A stretch of DNA of 64,000 nucleotides, taken from positions 666,694-730,693 of the forward strand of contig NZ_BRZC01000007.1 of assembly GCF_030268005.1 (NCBI RefSeq). The letters run 5' to 3'. A program made the translations under genes and the position numbers. A model generated the notes under the pieces. It had not been told where the DNA came from, searched no databases, and was given only the letters and a program-made list of their open reading frames with translations. Below are positions 33,524 to 41,702 of this stretch, one piece after another. The DNA is from Microbacterium arabinogalactanolyticum (GTDB taxonomy: Bacteria > Actinomycetota > Actinomycetes > Actinomycetales > Microbacteriaceae). Positions within the stretch are counted from its first letter, which is position 1; the number at the start of each line of letters is the position of its first letter.

Positions 33524-36406
33524 TCACGGGGCCTTCGGCCCCACGTCGGCCGTGGTGAGCGGTGCACGGGTCGCCGGTGCGGTGGTGACCTCGTGCGCTC
33601 CCACGTCGTACACACCTGTGCGGGCGCGGCCGTCGATGTCGTCGGTCACCCAGTTCGCGTGGTTCGTCTGGGTCGCCGCGTCGACGGCGGGGCTGGACGC
33701 CCCGATCCGCCAGGTGCCCGCGGCATCCTTCGAGAGCTGCGGGTTCACCCGGACGAAGCCGACCTTCGGGATGTTGCCGTTCACCGCCGCGCCCCACAGG
33801 ATGTTGCCGCGCCAGTAGAAGTCCTGCATGAGCGGGACGTCGGCGAGGTGCCCCGTGTCGCCCTGGACGATGTTGTCGACGATGGTGACGTTCAGCGGCG
33901 GGACCGTGCGGTTCGTCTCGCCGCTGATGCCGTCACCGTTGCCGACGATCGTGTTCAGTGCGATGCGGATGCGGTCGGGGGCATCGTTCTGCTTGCGCGA
34001 CTCGGCGGGCTCGCCCTCGTAGTGATCCCGTTCCGTGCCCGAGCCGATCACGATGCCGTCCTTGCTGAGACCGGCGAGGTAGTTGTCGATGATCTCGTGG
34101 TCGTTGCCGTAGATCCGGATGCCGTTGGTGCCGTCCATGATCCTGTTGCCCATGACGGTGTTGTCGTTGCCGTGGCGCAGCACGATGCCGCCGAAGCTGT
34201 TGCGGATCGTGTTGTAGCGCACCGTGTTGCCGCTGGACTTGACCGAGATCGCCTCCGGGTCGCCGTTGGCGTTCTCGAACAGGTTGTACTCGACGACGGC
34301 TCCCGCCACGCTCAGCGCACGAGGGCTGACACCGAGGCGGATGCACTCCCCGCCGTTCGAACCGGTGAAGTTCTGGTCGGAGAAGTAGTTGTGGTGCACT
34401 CGTACACCGGTGGCCATGTCCGTGGTGCCCGCACCCTCGATGCCGAGATACACGCCGATGGTGTTCTTGCCGTGGAACCAGCTGTACTCCACGACGGAGT
34501 CGTCGGCACGGATCATCAGGTTGTGCTCGGCGCTCTGCGCGAAGACGAACTCGTCTCGGCTGAACGTGATGCGCCTGCTGTCCGCCGGCACCTCCAGGGT
34601 GGTCGACTGGGTGAACCGGAAGCCCTGGATGACGACGTCGTGCGCGCCCGAGAACGTGAAGCTCTTCGACCCGCTCAGCGTCACGCCGCCGACGGTCTCG
34701 GCCTTGATCGTCACGGGCACCCCCGCGGTTCCTCCTCCGGAGACGTCGATGCTTCCGGAGACGCTGTAGGAGCCGTTCTTCAGCACGATGGTGTCGCCGG
34801 CATCCGCGGAGTCGATCGCCGACTGCAGCGCGGAGATCGAGCTGACCACGGTCGCGGCGCTCCCGGGCTCGGCGGGGGTCGTCCCCGACGGCGTGACGGC
34901 GATGTTCGTGAGACCGGTGACGGCGTTCGCGACCGTGTTCGTGTCCATCACGACGTTGGGGGCATCCGCGCACTTGGACGTGGAGGTGACGTTCACGGCG
35001 TACTGCCCCACACCGCCGAGGTCGGAGCTGTTGCCGCGCCAGATGTTGCCGCAACCGGATCCGGTCAGCGGGTTGTGGGTCTCGTAGCCGTTCGCGAAGA
35101 CACCGGGCGAGGCGAAGGTGCCGGTGTTGCCCTCGAAGAGGTAGCCGTTGCCCTTCACGTCCACCCAGGAGTCGGCGGAGTTCTCGCCGGACAGCCCCGT
35201 GCCGTTGAAGGTGTTGCCGCGCACGATGCCGTCCCGCGTTCCCTCCTTGACGTCGATCAGCTCGGCCGCGACGCCGGGGCCGATCCTGTTGTCGAGCACC
35301 TGGATGCGGTCGGAGCGGTCGAAGCCGCTGGCGTCGGCGTAGCAGTCGTAGTTGGAGTTCGCCGAACCGAGGTAGACCGCTTCGCCGTATCCCGGCTTCA
35401 CCAGTCCGGTGCGCACGATCTCGGAGTTGCGCAGCACCCCGTCGGCGGACGAGCGGCGGAAGTGCACGCCCTCCTCGGCGATGTCGCGCACCAGCACTCC
35501 GTCGATGGTGACGTGGGTGGCGCCGTCGAGCACGATGCCCTTCTTCGAGTCGGCGACCGTCAGCCCGGTGACGTTCCAGTAGGAGGCCCCGAACAGCCAC
35601 AGCCCGTATCCGGAGTTCCAGTCGGCGGACGGCGCCGGGCAGCCCGACAGGCTTCCCGAGGAGGCCTCGTTGATGATCACGGCGTCGCGAGGACCGGTCA
35701 GGGTGATCGGCGCGGATGCCGTGCCCGCGGTGGCGGCGACGAAGCTCCCGCGGTACGTGCCGGCCGCCATCTTGATGGTCTGCCCGGGCTTCACGGCTGC
35801 GAGGGCAGTGGTCAGCTGGGCGGCGGTGGAGACGCTGATGACATCCCCGGTCGAGGGGTCGGTGCCGCCGGCGCCGGTGGTGCCGTACACCTTGAGGTCG
35901 TAGAGCGAGTATCCGTAGCCGGTGCCACGGGCGGTGCCGTAGACGCGCAGATAGCGGCCCGTGCCGGTCAGGGCGGCGAACTCGTCCGTGCCCCCGTCGC
36001 CGGCGGACTCGGTCGCGAGGGTCGTCCACGACGTGCCGTCCGCGGAGATCTCGACGCGGTACGTGCTCGCGTACGCGGCCTCCCACTTCAGCACCACCTT
36101 CGACACCGTCGCGCCCGCGCCCAGGTCCACGCGGATCCACTGCGGATCCACACCCTCCTCACTGGCCCACCGCGTCGACGTCGCATCCGCATCGACCGCC
36201 TTCGCCCCCTCGAAACCCGCGTCCTCGATCGACGACGTCGCCGTCGGGCGACCCTGCGAGATCAAGACCGAAGCCTCCTGCTCTCCGCTCGTGGCAGCCG
36301 CATGAGCGGCGCCGGACTGCGCGATGAGCCCCAGGGGGACGACGAGCGCGGCCGCTGTCAGAGCAGTCAGCGCCCGGCGGCGGAGGGAGAGGTGGGCATA
36401 GGACAT
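33524..36406 (-). CDS. Secreted CBM32 / beta-helix / polysaccharide lyase family 6 protein
   Basis: 960 residues. Signal peptide 1-36 (twin Arg, hydrophobic stretch, AHA cleavage). A discoidin-like F5/8-type C (CBM32) domain spans about 45-165. A first right-handed beta-helix (about 180-500) starts with LTTALAAVKPGQTIKMAAGTY. A second helix (about 515-930) has PL6 (alginate lyase/chondroitinase B) hallmarks: NGGECIRLGVS, PEAISVKSSGNTVRYN with the catalytic Lys, and GGIVLRHGNDN with the catalytic Arg. It probably eliminates uronate-containing glycans outside the cell. ATG 36406 with AGGAGA; LacI-type operator upstream. The role of the first helix (second lyase or binding) is open. Confidence 0.85.
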   Translation of the reverse strand: MSYAHLSLRRRALTALTAAALVVPLGLIAQSGAAHAAATSGEQEASVLISQGRPTATSSIEDAGFEGAKAVDADATSTRWASEEGVDPQWIRVDLGAGATVSKVVLKWEAAYASTYRVEISADGTSWTTLATESAGDGGTDEFAALTGTGRYLRVYGTARGTGYGYSLYDLKVYGTTGAGGTDPSTGDVISVSTAAQLTTALAAVKPGQTIKMAAGTYRGSFVAATAGTASAPITLTGPRDAVIINEASSGSLSGCPAPSADWNSGYGLWLFGASYWNVTGLTVADSKKGIVLDGATHVTIDGVLVRDIAEEGVHFRRSSADGVLRNSEIVRTGLVKPGYGEAVYLGSANSNYDCYADASGFDRSDRIQVLDNRIGPGVAAELIDVKEGTRDGIVRGNTFNGTGLSGENSADSWVDVKGNGYLFEGNTGTFASPGVFANGYETHNPLTGSGCGNIWRGNSSDLGGVGQYAVNVTSTSKCADAPNVVMDTNTVANAVTGLTNIAVTPSGTTPAEPGSAATVVSSISALQSAIDSADAGDTIVLKNGSYSVSGSIDVSGGGTAGVPVTIKAETVGGVTLSGSKSFTFSGAHDVVIQGFRFTQSTTLEVPADSRRITFSRDEFVFAQSAEHNLMIRADDSVVEYSWFHGKNTIGVYLGIEGAGTTDMATGVRVHHNYFSDQNFTGSNGGECIRLGVSPRALSVAGAVVEYNLFENANGDPEAISVKSSGNTVRYNTIRNSFGGIVLRHGNDNTVMGNRIMDGTNGIRIYGNDHEIIDNYLAGLSKDGIVIGSGTERDHYEGEPAESRKQNDAPDRIRIALNTIVGNGDGISGETNRTVPPLNVTIVDNIVQGDTGHLADVPLMQDFYWRGNILWGAAVNGNIPKVGFVRVNPQLSKDAAGTWRIGASSPAVDAATQTNHANWVTDDIDGRARTGVYDVGAHEVTTAPATRAPLTTADVGPKAP

Positions 36407-36503
36407 CGTCGTCTCCTGCACGGTTCGAAGCGGTTCACGATCAGCCCGGCCGGCTGTTCGTAAAACTTCTTACCATGAGGGATCGACCCAGCACCAGACT
36501 TTT

Positions 36504-36519
36504 TGGCAAACGCTTGCCA
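36504..36519. promoter_or_regulatory. LacI-type operator before the PL6 lyase
   Basis: TGGCAAACGCTTGCCA, six-base perfect arms around a central four bases that keep the AANCGNTT core of LacI-family operators. It lies about 100 bases before the lyase ATG. One of four related sites in the window. Confidence 0.7.
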
Positions 36520-36572
36520 GATTCGTCGAGACAACCCGCTGCTCCCGCCTCCGGGCGTCGACCGCGCGGTCG

Positions 36573-37325
36573 TCAGGCGCCGGCGAGCCAGCCCCGCAGC
36601 GTCGCGGCTTCCGGCGCGAGCAGCGCCGGATCGTCGCCGGGGACGAACTCGAGCAGGGCGTCGCGGGGCGGGACGGGCAGAGCGGATGCTGCGGCGCACA
36701 GCGCCTGCCACATGCCCTGACGCTCGTGCAGCCGCAGGCGCTCGTTGAACGGCCACCACGAGAACACGTGCACCGCACTGGTGTGCGCGGCGATCGCGTC
36801 GAACTCGGCGAGCGCCGTCGCGTCCGGGGCATCCACCGACGGCTGCCAGTACGTGGACAGCGCCGGCACATCGGCGAGCAGGCGCAGCACGGCAGCCGGG
36901 TTGTCGGCGATCGTGCCGCGGTGGTACTCCAGCGCGAGGCCGATCCCCCGCTCGGACGCCTCGGCCGCGGCATCCCTCAGCCGCGCGACGAGCTGCGCGT
37001 ACTGCTCGGGCGTCGCGTCGGCGGAGTCCACGCGCCCGGCCCAGATCCGCACCCGATCCGCACCGAGCGCCTCGGCGCTGTCGAGGATCGGGGTGAGCGC
37101 CTCGTCGGCACCGGCACGGAAGTACGAGCCGTACGAGCAGACGTCGAGCCCTGCGTCCCGCGTCACCCGCGCGACGTCGGCGGCTCGGCCCTGGTCACCC
37201 GGGGGCACGTGCACGTCGCCGCCCCACTCGATCACCTCGAGCTGCGCCTCGGCGGCGAGCGCGACGATCTCCTCCGGGGCGAGCTGCCGGAAGGTCACCG
37301 AGCAGAGTCCTGGGCGCATGGTCAT
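36573..37325 (-). CDS. TIM-barrel sugar isomerase/epimerase (AP-endonuclease-2 fold), A
   Basis: 250 residues of the xylose-isomerase-like TIM-barrel family (IolE/hydroxypyruvate isomerase relatives). MTMRPGLCSVTFRQLAPEEIVALAAEAQLEVIEWGGDVHV is the usual first half-barrel; metal-site residues lie in LALEYHRGT and VHVFSW. It probably isomerises or dehydrates a keto sugar or sugar acid. ATG 37325 has GAGGA seven bases upstream. It follows isomerase B after a gap of 107 bases that contains a hairpin repeat, so it may be a separate or attenuated unit. Exact substrate unknown. Confidence 0.8.
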   Translation of the reverse strand: MTMRPGLCSVTFRQLAPEEIVALAAEAQLEVIEWGGDVHVPPGDQGRAADVARVTRDAGLDVCSYGSYFRAGADEALTPILDSAEALGADRVRIWAGRVDSADATPEQYAQLVARLRDAAAEASERGIGLALEYHRGTIADNPAAVLRLLADVPALSTYWQPSVDAPDATALAEFDAIAAHTSAVHVFSWWPFNERLRLHERQGMWQALCAAASALPVPPRDALLEFVPGDDPALLAPEAATLRGWLAGA

Positions 37326-37361
37326 GTCTTCATCCTCGTGCAATCATCCTCGTGCCGTCGT

Positions 37362-37427
37362 CCTTCGTCTCGCTGCGCTCGCTCAGGAACCGGCTCCTGA
37401 GCGAGGAGCGGAGCGACGAGACGAAGG
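37362..37427. repeat. Hairpin repeat containing the dispersed 22-base element, copy 2
   Basis: Left arm 37362-37388 includes the 22-mer identical to 20083-20104. The right arm 37395-37427 complements it at both ends (TCCTGAGCGAG and GAGACGAAGG) with an internal bulge. The loop is ACCGGC. It lies between the two isomerase genes and may act as a terminator or attenuator. The pattern resembles the REP-like elements common between Microbacterium genes. Confidence 0.6.
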
Positions 37428-37432
37428 GCGGG

Positions 37433-38299
37433 TCAGGCCAGGTGCGGGGAGACCGCCGCGCTGAACGTCTCGGCCGTACGACGCACGACATCCTCCGGAG
37501 CATCCGCCCAGATGTCCGCGTTGAAGATCTCCACCTCGACGTCGCGATCGTAGCCGGTCGCCATCACCGCACGGGTGAGCGAGCCGAAGTCGATCACTCC
37601 CTCGCCCGTGTAGTGCCGCGACAGCAGAACATCCTCGGCGAGCGGGGTCTTCCAGTCGCACACCTGATAGGTGGCGATACGGCCCTCGCGACCGGCACGC
37701 GCGATCTGGTCGAGCACCTGCGGATCCCACCAGATGTGGAACGTGTCGACCGCCGCCCCGACCACTTCGGGGGCGAAGTCCGCGGCGATGTCGAGAGCCT
37801 GTCCGAGCGTCGAGACGACGCAGCGGTCGGAGGCGTACATCGGATGCAGCGGCTCGATCGCCAGCGTCACGCCGGCCTGCTGGGCATACGGAGCCAGCTC
37901 GCCGAGTGCGTCGCGCACCCGCTCGCGGGCGCCGACGAGATCACGGGAGCCCGGGGGAAGACCCCCGGCGACGAGCACGAGCACCGCGGTGGAACCGGCG
38001 GCTCCTGCGGCGGCGAGCGCGGCGGTCTCATCGATCGCCCGGCGGTTGTCCTCGACTGCGGCGGTCCGCTCGGGCCCGTCGGGCAGGGTGAAGAACCCGC
38101 CGCGGCAGTGCGTCGAGAAGCGCAGTCCCGAGTCGTTCAGCATCCGGCACGCGACGTCGAGCCCGACGTCGTTCACCGGCTCGCGCCACAGTCCGATCGA
38201 CTGCACGCCGGCGTCGGCGGTGACCTTCAGCGCCGTCGCGAGGTCGGCGTACTTGATGGTCGCCTGGTTGATCGACAGGCGGGGGTCGACAGCACTCAC
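37433..38299 (-). CDS. TIM-barrel sugar isomerase/epimerase (AP-endonuclease-2 fold), B
   Basis: 288 residues, the same fold class as the neighbour (RLSINQATIKYADLATALKVTADAGVQSIGLWREPV; VTLAIEPLHPMYASDRCVVSTLGQALDIA; VGAAVDTFHIWWDP; VEVEIFNADIW). The Glu/Asp/His metal ligands expected for the family are present. GTG start overlaps the DUF993 stop by four bases (38296-38299), so it is cotranslated in the Gfo-DUF993-isomerase operon. Substrate unknown; probably a keto-sugar intermediate produced by the upstream dehydrogenase and DUF993 enzyme. Confidence 0.82.
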   Translation of the reverse strand: MSAVDPRLSINQATIKYADLATALKVTADAGVQSIGLWREPVNDVGLDVACRMLNDSGLRFSTHCRGGFFTLPDGPERTAAVEDNRRAIDETAALAAAGAAGSTAVLVLVAGGLPPGSRDLVGARERVRDALGELAPYAQQAGVTLAIEPLHPMYASDRCVVSTLGQALDIAADFAPEVVGAAVDTFHIWWDPQVLDQIARAGREGRIATYQVCDWKTPLAEDVLLSRHYTGEGVIDFGSLTRAVMATGYDRDVEVEIFNADIWADAPEDVVRRTAETFSAAVSPHLA

Positions 38300-39465
38300 A
38301 GAGTGACTCCGTTCAGGCGCAGCATCCCGTGCCAGCGCTCGCGCGCGAGCTCCGGGTTCTCCAGGGCGAGCGAGGCGTTGGCCAGCTCGACGATGCGCGA
38401 GAGGTGCGGAAGGCTGCGCGCGGAGTGCAGGCCGCCGACCATCTGGAACGCGGGCTGGTGGCCGTTCAGCCAGGCCAGGAATGCGACGCCGGTCTTGTAG
38501 TAGAAGGTGGGCGCGGCGAACACCTGACGGCTGAGCTCCTCCGTCGGGCCGAGGATGCGCTGGTACGCCGCCGCATCGCCGGCATCGAGCGCCTGGATGG
38601 CGGCCGATGCGACGGGCGTGATCGCCGCGAAGGCGCCGAGCAGCGCGTCGGAGTACGGCCGAGCCCCGGTGCCGGAGTCGCCGATGAGTGAGACGTAGTT
38701 GAAGTCGTCGCCGGTGAACATCCGCACACCCTCGGGAAGGCGCTCGCGCACCGAGATCTCGCTCTCGGCGTTCAGCAGGCTCATCTTCACGCCCGCGACC
38801 TTGTCCGGGTTCTCGGCGATGATGTCCAGCAGCACGGCGGATGCCGTCTGCCAGTCGGATGCGCCGAAGTAGCCCTCGAGCTCAGGATCGAACGCAGTGC
38901 CGAGCCAGTGCAGCACGACGGGAGTGGTGGCGCTCTCCAGAACGGACCGGTACACCCGGCGGTAGTCGTCGGCGCTCTCCGCGACGCGGGCGAGGTGCCG
39001 GGATGCCATCAGCACCGGCCCCGCCCCCTGCTCCTCGGTGAAGTGCAGCTGCGACTTGTACGCGTCGATCACCTGGTCGAGGGAGATGTGCGTCTCGTCC
39101 ACATGGTCGGTGTTGACGCCGACCACGACGGAGCCACCCTCCTCACGCGCCACCTGAGCGCTGCGGGAGACGAGCTCGCGCGTCGCAGCGGCGTCGAGGC
39201 CCATGTTCCGCTGCGCGGTGTCCATGGCATCCGCGACCCCCAGGCCCCAGGAGTAGACGTTCCGACGGAAGGCGAGCGTCGAGTCCCAGTCGATGTCGGC
39301 GGGCTGGCCCGGGGTGTTGTCGCCCCAGACGACCGGCACGACGTGCGCGGCGGCATAGGCGACGCGCGAGCGCAGCGGCGCGGTGGGGCGGGTGAATCCG
39401 GTGACCTCGTTGAGCTCGGCATCCGAGACGGCCCCGGATGCCGACAGCAGGCGCAGCGCGGTCAC
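38296..39465 (-). CDS. DUF993 protein (dihydrodipicolinate-synthase-like TIM barrel)
   Basis: 389 residues, DUF993, related in fold to class I aldolases of the DapA family. VVLHWLGTAFDPELEGYFG and KVAGVKMSLLNAESE contain the expected Schiff-base-type Lys, followed by VRMFTGDDFNYVSLIGDSG and FPxP-free C-terminal helices. The reaction is not known; an aldol cleavage or dehydration of a sugar derivative is likely. GTG start overlaps the Gfo/Idh stop by four bases. It always appears here with an oxidoreductase and two isomerases, so it is a core enzyme of that pathway. Confidence 0.8.
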   Translation of the reverse strand: MTALRLLSASGAVSDAELNEVTGFTRPTAPLRSRVAYAAAHVVPVVWGDNTPGQPADIDWDSTLAFRRNVYSWGLGVADAMDTAQRNMGLDAAATRELVSRSAQVAREEGGSVVVGVNTDHVDETHISLDQVIDAYKSQLHFTEEQGAGPVLMASRHLARVAESADDYRRVYRSVLESATTPVVLHWLGTAFDPELEGYFGASDWQTASAVLLDIIAENPDKVAGVKMSLLNAESEISVRERLPEGVRMFTGDDFNYVSLIGDSGTGARPYSDALLGAFAAITPVASAAIQALDAGDAAAYQRILGPTEELSRQVFAAPTFYYKTGVAFLAWLNGHQPAFQMVGGLHSARSLPHLSRIVELANASLALENPELARERWHGMLRLNGVTL

Positions 39466-40616
39466 AGCGACAGCTTCTCGATGGCGATCTTGCGGCCCTC
39501 GGCACTGGAGGCGAGGCCGGCCTCGGCGAACTGCACGCCGCGGGCGCCCGCCAGCAGGTCGAAGGCGTAGTCGGTGCCGAGCACGTACGACTCCAGATAC
39601 TCCTCCCACTGCTGGCGGAAGCCGTTCAGGAAGACGTCGTTGGTGGGGACGTTCTGCCAGTCGGCGTCGTAGTCGTGGGTGTCCTCGAGGTCGGGGTTCC
39701 ACACCGGCTTCGGAGTGGCGTTGCGCGGCTGGATCTTGCAGCCGAACAGGCCGACCACGGCCGATCCGTGCGTGCCGTCGACCTGGAACTCGACCAGCTC
39801 GTCGCGGTTCACGCGCACGGTCCAGGAGGAGTTGATCTCGGCGATGATGCCGCCCTCCAGCTCGAAGATGCCGTACGCGGCGTCCTCGGCGGTGGCGTCG
39901 TAGCGCTCGCCCTTCTCGTCCCAGCGGTCGGCGATGTGCACGGCGGCCTGGGCGTAGACGCTCTTGACCTCGCCGAACAGGTTCTCGAGCACGTAGTTCC
40001 AGTGCGGGAACATGTCGGTGATGATGCCGCCGCCGTCCTCGGTGCGGTAGTTCCAGCTGGGGCGCTGCGCGGGCTGCCAGTCGCCCTCGAACACCCAATA
40101 GCCGAACTCGCCGCGCACGGAGAGGATGCGGCCGAAGAAGCCCGAGTCGATCAGGCGCTTGAGCTTCTGCAGGCCGGGGAGGTACAGCTTGTCGTGCACG
40201 ACGCCGGCCTTCACGCCGGCGGTGTTCGCCAGCTGCGCGAGCTCGATCGCCTCCTCCAGCGACTCGGCGGTGGGCTTCTCGGTGTAGATGGCCTTGCCCG
40301 CGGCGATGGCCTTGCGGATCGCGGTGGCGCGCGCCTTGGTCACCAGGAAGTCGGCGTAGATCTCCCACTGCGGGTCGGCGAGGGCTGCGTCGAGGTCGGT
40401 GGTGTAGTCGGCGATGCCGTGCTTGGCGGCGAGCTCGGCGAGCTTCTCCTCGCTGCGGCCGACGAGGATCGGCTTGACGGTCACCTTCGACCCGTCGGAG
40501 AGCTCGATGCCGCCCTGGTCGCGGATCGCGAGGATCGACCGCACGAGGTGCTGCCGGTAGCCCATGCGTCCGGAGACGCCGTTCATGATGATGCCGATCT
40601 CGCGCACGTTCGCCAT
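39462..40616 (-). CDS. Gfo/Idh/MocA-family sugar oxidoreductase
   Basis: 384 residues: N-terminal NAD(P) Rossmann domain (IGIIMNGVSGRMGYRQHLVR; YTEKPTAES, the EKP motif with the catalytic Lys) and C-terminal alpha/beta substrate domain (EDGGGIITDMFPHW, with the conserved His). Oxidises a hydroxyl of a sugar or polyol. ATG 40616 with GGAAA upstream. First gene of the operon with DUF993 and isomerase B (all 4-base overlaps), under a LacI-type operator plus a second palindrome. Substrate unknown. Confidence 0.88.
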   Translation of the reverse strand: MANVREIGIIMNGVSGRMGYRQHLVRSILAIRDQGGIELSDGSKVTVKPILVGRSEEKLAELAAKHGIADYTTDLDAALADPQWEIYADFLVTKARATAIRKAIAAGKAIYTEKPTAESLEEAIELAQLANTAGVKAGVVHDKLYLPGLQKLKRLIDSGFFGRILSVRGEFGYWVFEGDWQPAQRPSWNYRTEDGGGIITDMFPHWNYVLENLFGEVKSVYAQAAVHIADRWDEKGERYDATAEDAAYGIFELEGGIIAEINSSWTVRVNRDELVEFQVDGTHGSAVVGLFGCKIQPRNATPKPVWNPDLEDTHDYDADWQNVPTNDVFLNGFRQQWEEYLESYVLGTDYAFDLLAGARGVQFAEAGLASSAEGRKIAIEKLSL

Positions 40617-40651
40617 TGGTGTTTCCGTTCTGTTCGGGAAGTCATCGCGCC

Positions 40652-40677
40652 ACCGACTGAGTCGGTAAGCGCTTTCC
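40652..40677. promoter_or_regulatory. Twin palindromes before the Gfo-DUF993 operon
   Basis: ACCGACT-G-AGTCGGT (40652-40666) overlaps a LacI-type site GGTAAGCGCTTTCC (40664-40677) by three bases. The second fits the GGNAANCGCTTNCC pattern shared with the PL6 lyase and zinc dehydrogenase genes. The overlap suggests two regulators competing for the same stretch. Confidence 0.6.
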
Positions 40678-40726
40678 CATATCAAAGCAGGTTGTCACGT
40701 GGAGCGCAAGGGCCGGGTTACGCCCG

Positions 40727-41188
40727 TCAGCGGCCGAGCGCGTCCAGCAGCTCGGCGAAGTGATTGAGGTCGCCGGCCGACCAGGCCCGCAGGCGCGCGC
40801 CGATCCGCTGCTCGTAGGCCGCGCGGGCCGCGGCCACGCGCTCCTTCGCCAGCTCCGTCGGCGCCAGGCTGCGCGCGCGGCGGTCATCGGGGTCGCGGAT
40901 GCTGTCCACCAGACCGAGCTCGGTGAGGTGGCGCACCTGCCGGCTGACCGCGGACTTGTCCGCCTGCACGCGCTCGATGATCTGCCCGGCCGTGGTCGCC
41001 TCGCCGCTGACGATGCCGACGAGCACCTGGTAGCCCAGCGGCTGCAGGTCGGGGTGCACGGTCGCCGCCGCCTCACGCCAGCCGATCCGGATGCGGGCGA
41101 ACAGCCGGCCGAGCTCTCGCTCGACGCGCTCGACGGCGGCATCCAGCTCCGCCCCGTCGAGCGTGGGTCCGGACGCGTGCTCACTCAT
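40727..41188 (-). CDS. MarR-family regulator 1
   Basis: 153 residues, a winged helix: GYQVLVGIVSGEATTAGQIIERVQADKSAVSRQVRHLTELGLVDSIRDPDDRRARSLAPTELA, with the wing Asp-Asp-Arg-Arg typical of MarR. A paralogue of MarR 2, to which it is adjacent (both have a W-x-E-x-AA-x-x-HPDLQP segment before the HTH). ATG 41188 lies seven bases after TAAGCT, so probably leaderless and expressed separately from MarR 2 and the exporter. Target unknown; the exporter is the nearest candidate. Confidence 0.88.
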   Translation of the reverse strand: MSEHASGPTLDGAELDAAVERVERELGRLFARIRIGWREAAATVHPDLQPLGYQVLVGIVSGEATTAGQIIERVQADKSAVSRQVRHLTELGLVDSIRDPDDRRARSLAPTELAKERVAAARAAYEQRIGARLRAWSAGDLNHFAELLDALGR

Positions 41189-41195
41189 GCCCGCC

Positions 41196-41201
41196 AGCTT
41201 A
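41196..41201 (-). promoter_or_regulatory. Leaderless-type -10 box of MarR 1
   Basis: TAAGCT on the minus strand, seven bases before ATG 41188, right after the hairpin that ends the upstream transcript. Confidence 0.5.
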
Positions 41202-41205
41202 CGGC

Positions 41206-41238
41206 GAAGCCCGCCTCCCGATTCGGGAGGCGGGCTTC
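41206..41238. terminator. Perfect hairpin after MarR 2
   Basis: 15-base arms (GAAGCCCGCCTCCCG and its complement) with a three-base loop, 26 bases after the MarR 2 stop. No U-tract on the minus strand, but the stem is very stable. Ends the exporter-MarR 2 operon. Confidence 0.75.
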
Positions 41239-41263
41239 AGGACGGTGGAGCGGATGCCGCGGA

Positions 41264-41701
41264 TCAGACCTCGGCGAGCAGCCGGAACACCTTCGAGGCG
41301 GCCTGCACCTCTTCCGGCGTCAGCTCGGCGAGCACCGAGCGCATCCGCTCGGCGTTCTCGGCCCGCAGCTGGGCGAGCACGGCCGAGGCCTCCGGCGTCG
41401 CCGTCAGCACCCGCAGGCGCCCGTCGCGCTCGTCCGGCCGCGACTGCAGCAGGCCGAACTCCTCGAGCATCCGGATCTGCCTGCTCACGACCGACTTGTC
41501 CATCTCGAACAGGTCGGCGAGCCGGTGCGCGCTCGTGTCGCCGTTGCGGGCGATGTACGCCAGCAGCTTGTAGCCGGAGGGCTGCAGGTCCGGGTGCATC
41601 CGGGCGGCCGACTCCTTCCACAGCGCCTTCGCACGCGCGAAGATCAGGTTCATGTGAGCCTGGAAGTCCGCGAGCGTGTCGTCGGCGGTCTGCGTCGCCA
41701 T
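41264..41701 (-). CDS. MarR-family regulator 2 (in exporter operon)
   Basis: 145 residues, MarR winged helix: GYKLLAYIARNGDTSAHRLADLFEMDKSVVSRQIRMLEEFGLLQSRPDERDGRLRVLTATPEA. ATG 41701 lies one base after the stop of the exporter gene, so they form one operon. The twin operators before that operon (43449-43464 and 43477-43492) are the expected autoregulatory targets. Probably derepressed by a compound that the exporter removes. Confidence 0.9.
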   Translation of the reverse strand: MATQTADDTLADFQAHMNLIFARAKALWKESAARMHPDLQPSGYKLLAYIARNGDTSAHRLADLFEMDKSVVSRQIRMLEEFGLLQSRPDERDGRLRVLTATPEASAVLAQLRAENAERMRSVLAELTPEEVQAASKVFRLLAEV

Positions 41702-41702
41702 C

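Noticed and set aside
32807..36463. Long plus-strand open frame opposite the LacI and PL6 lyase genes
   Set aside because: Antisense shadow of genes with clear domains and operator-linked starts.
36559..36572. Perfect 14-base palindrome CGACCGCGCGGTCG right after the isomerase A stop
   Set aside because: It cannot form a hairpin with an adequate loop and consists only of GC-rich steps common in this genome; too weak to call a terminator or operator.
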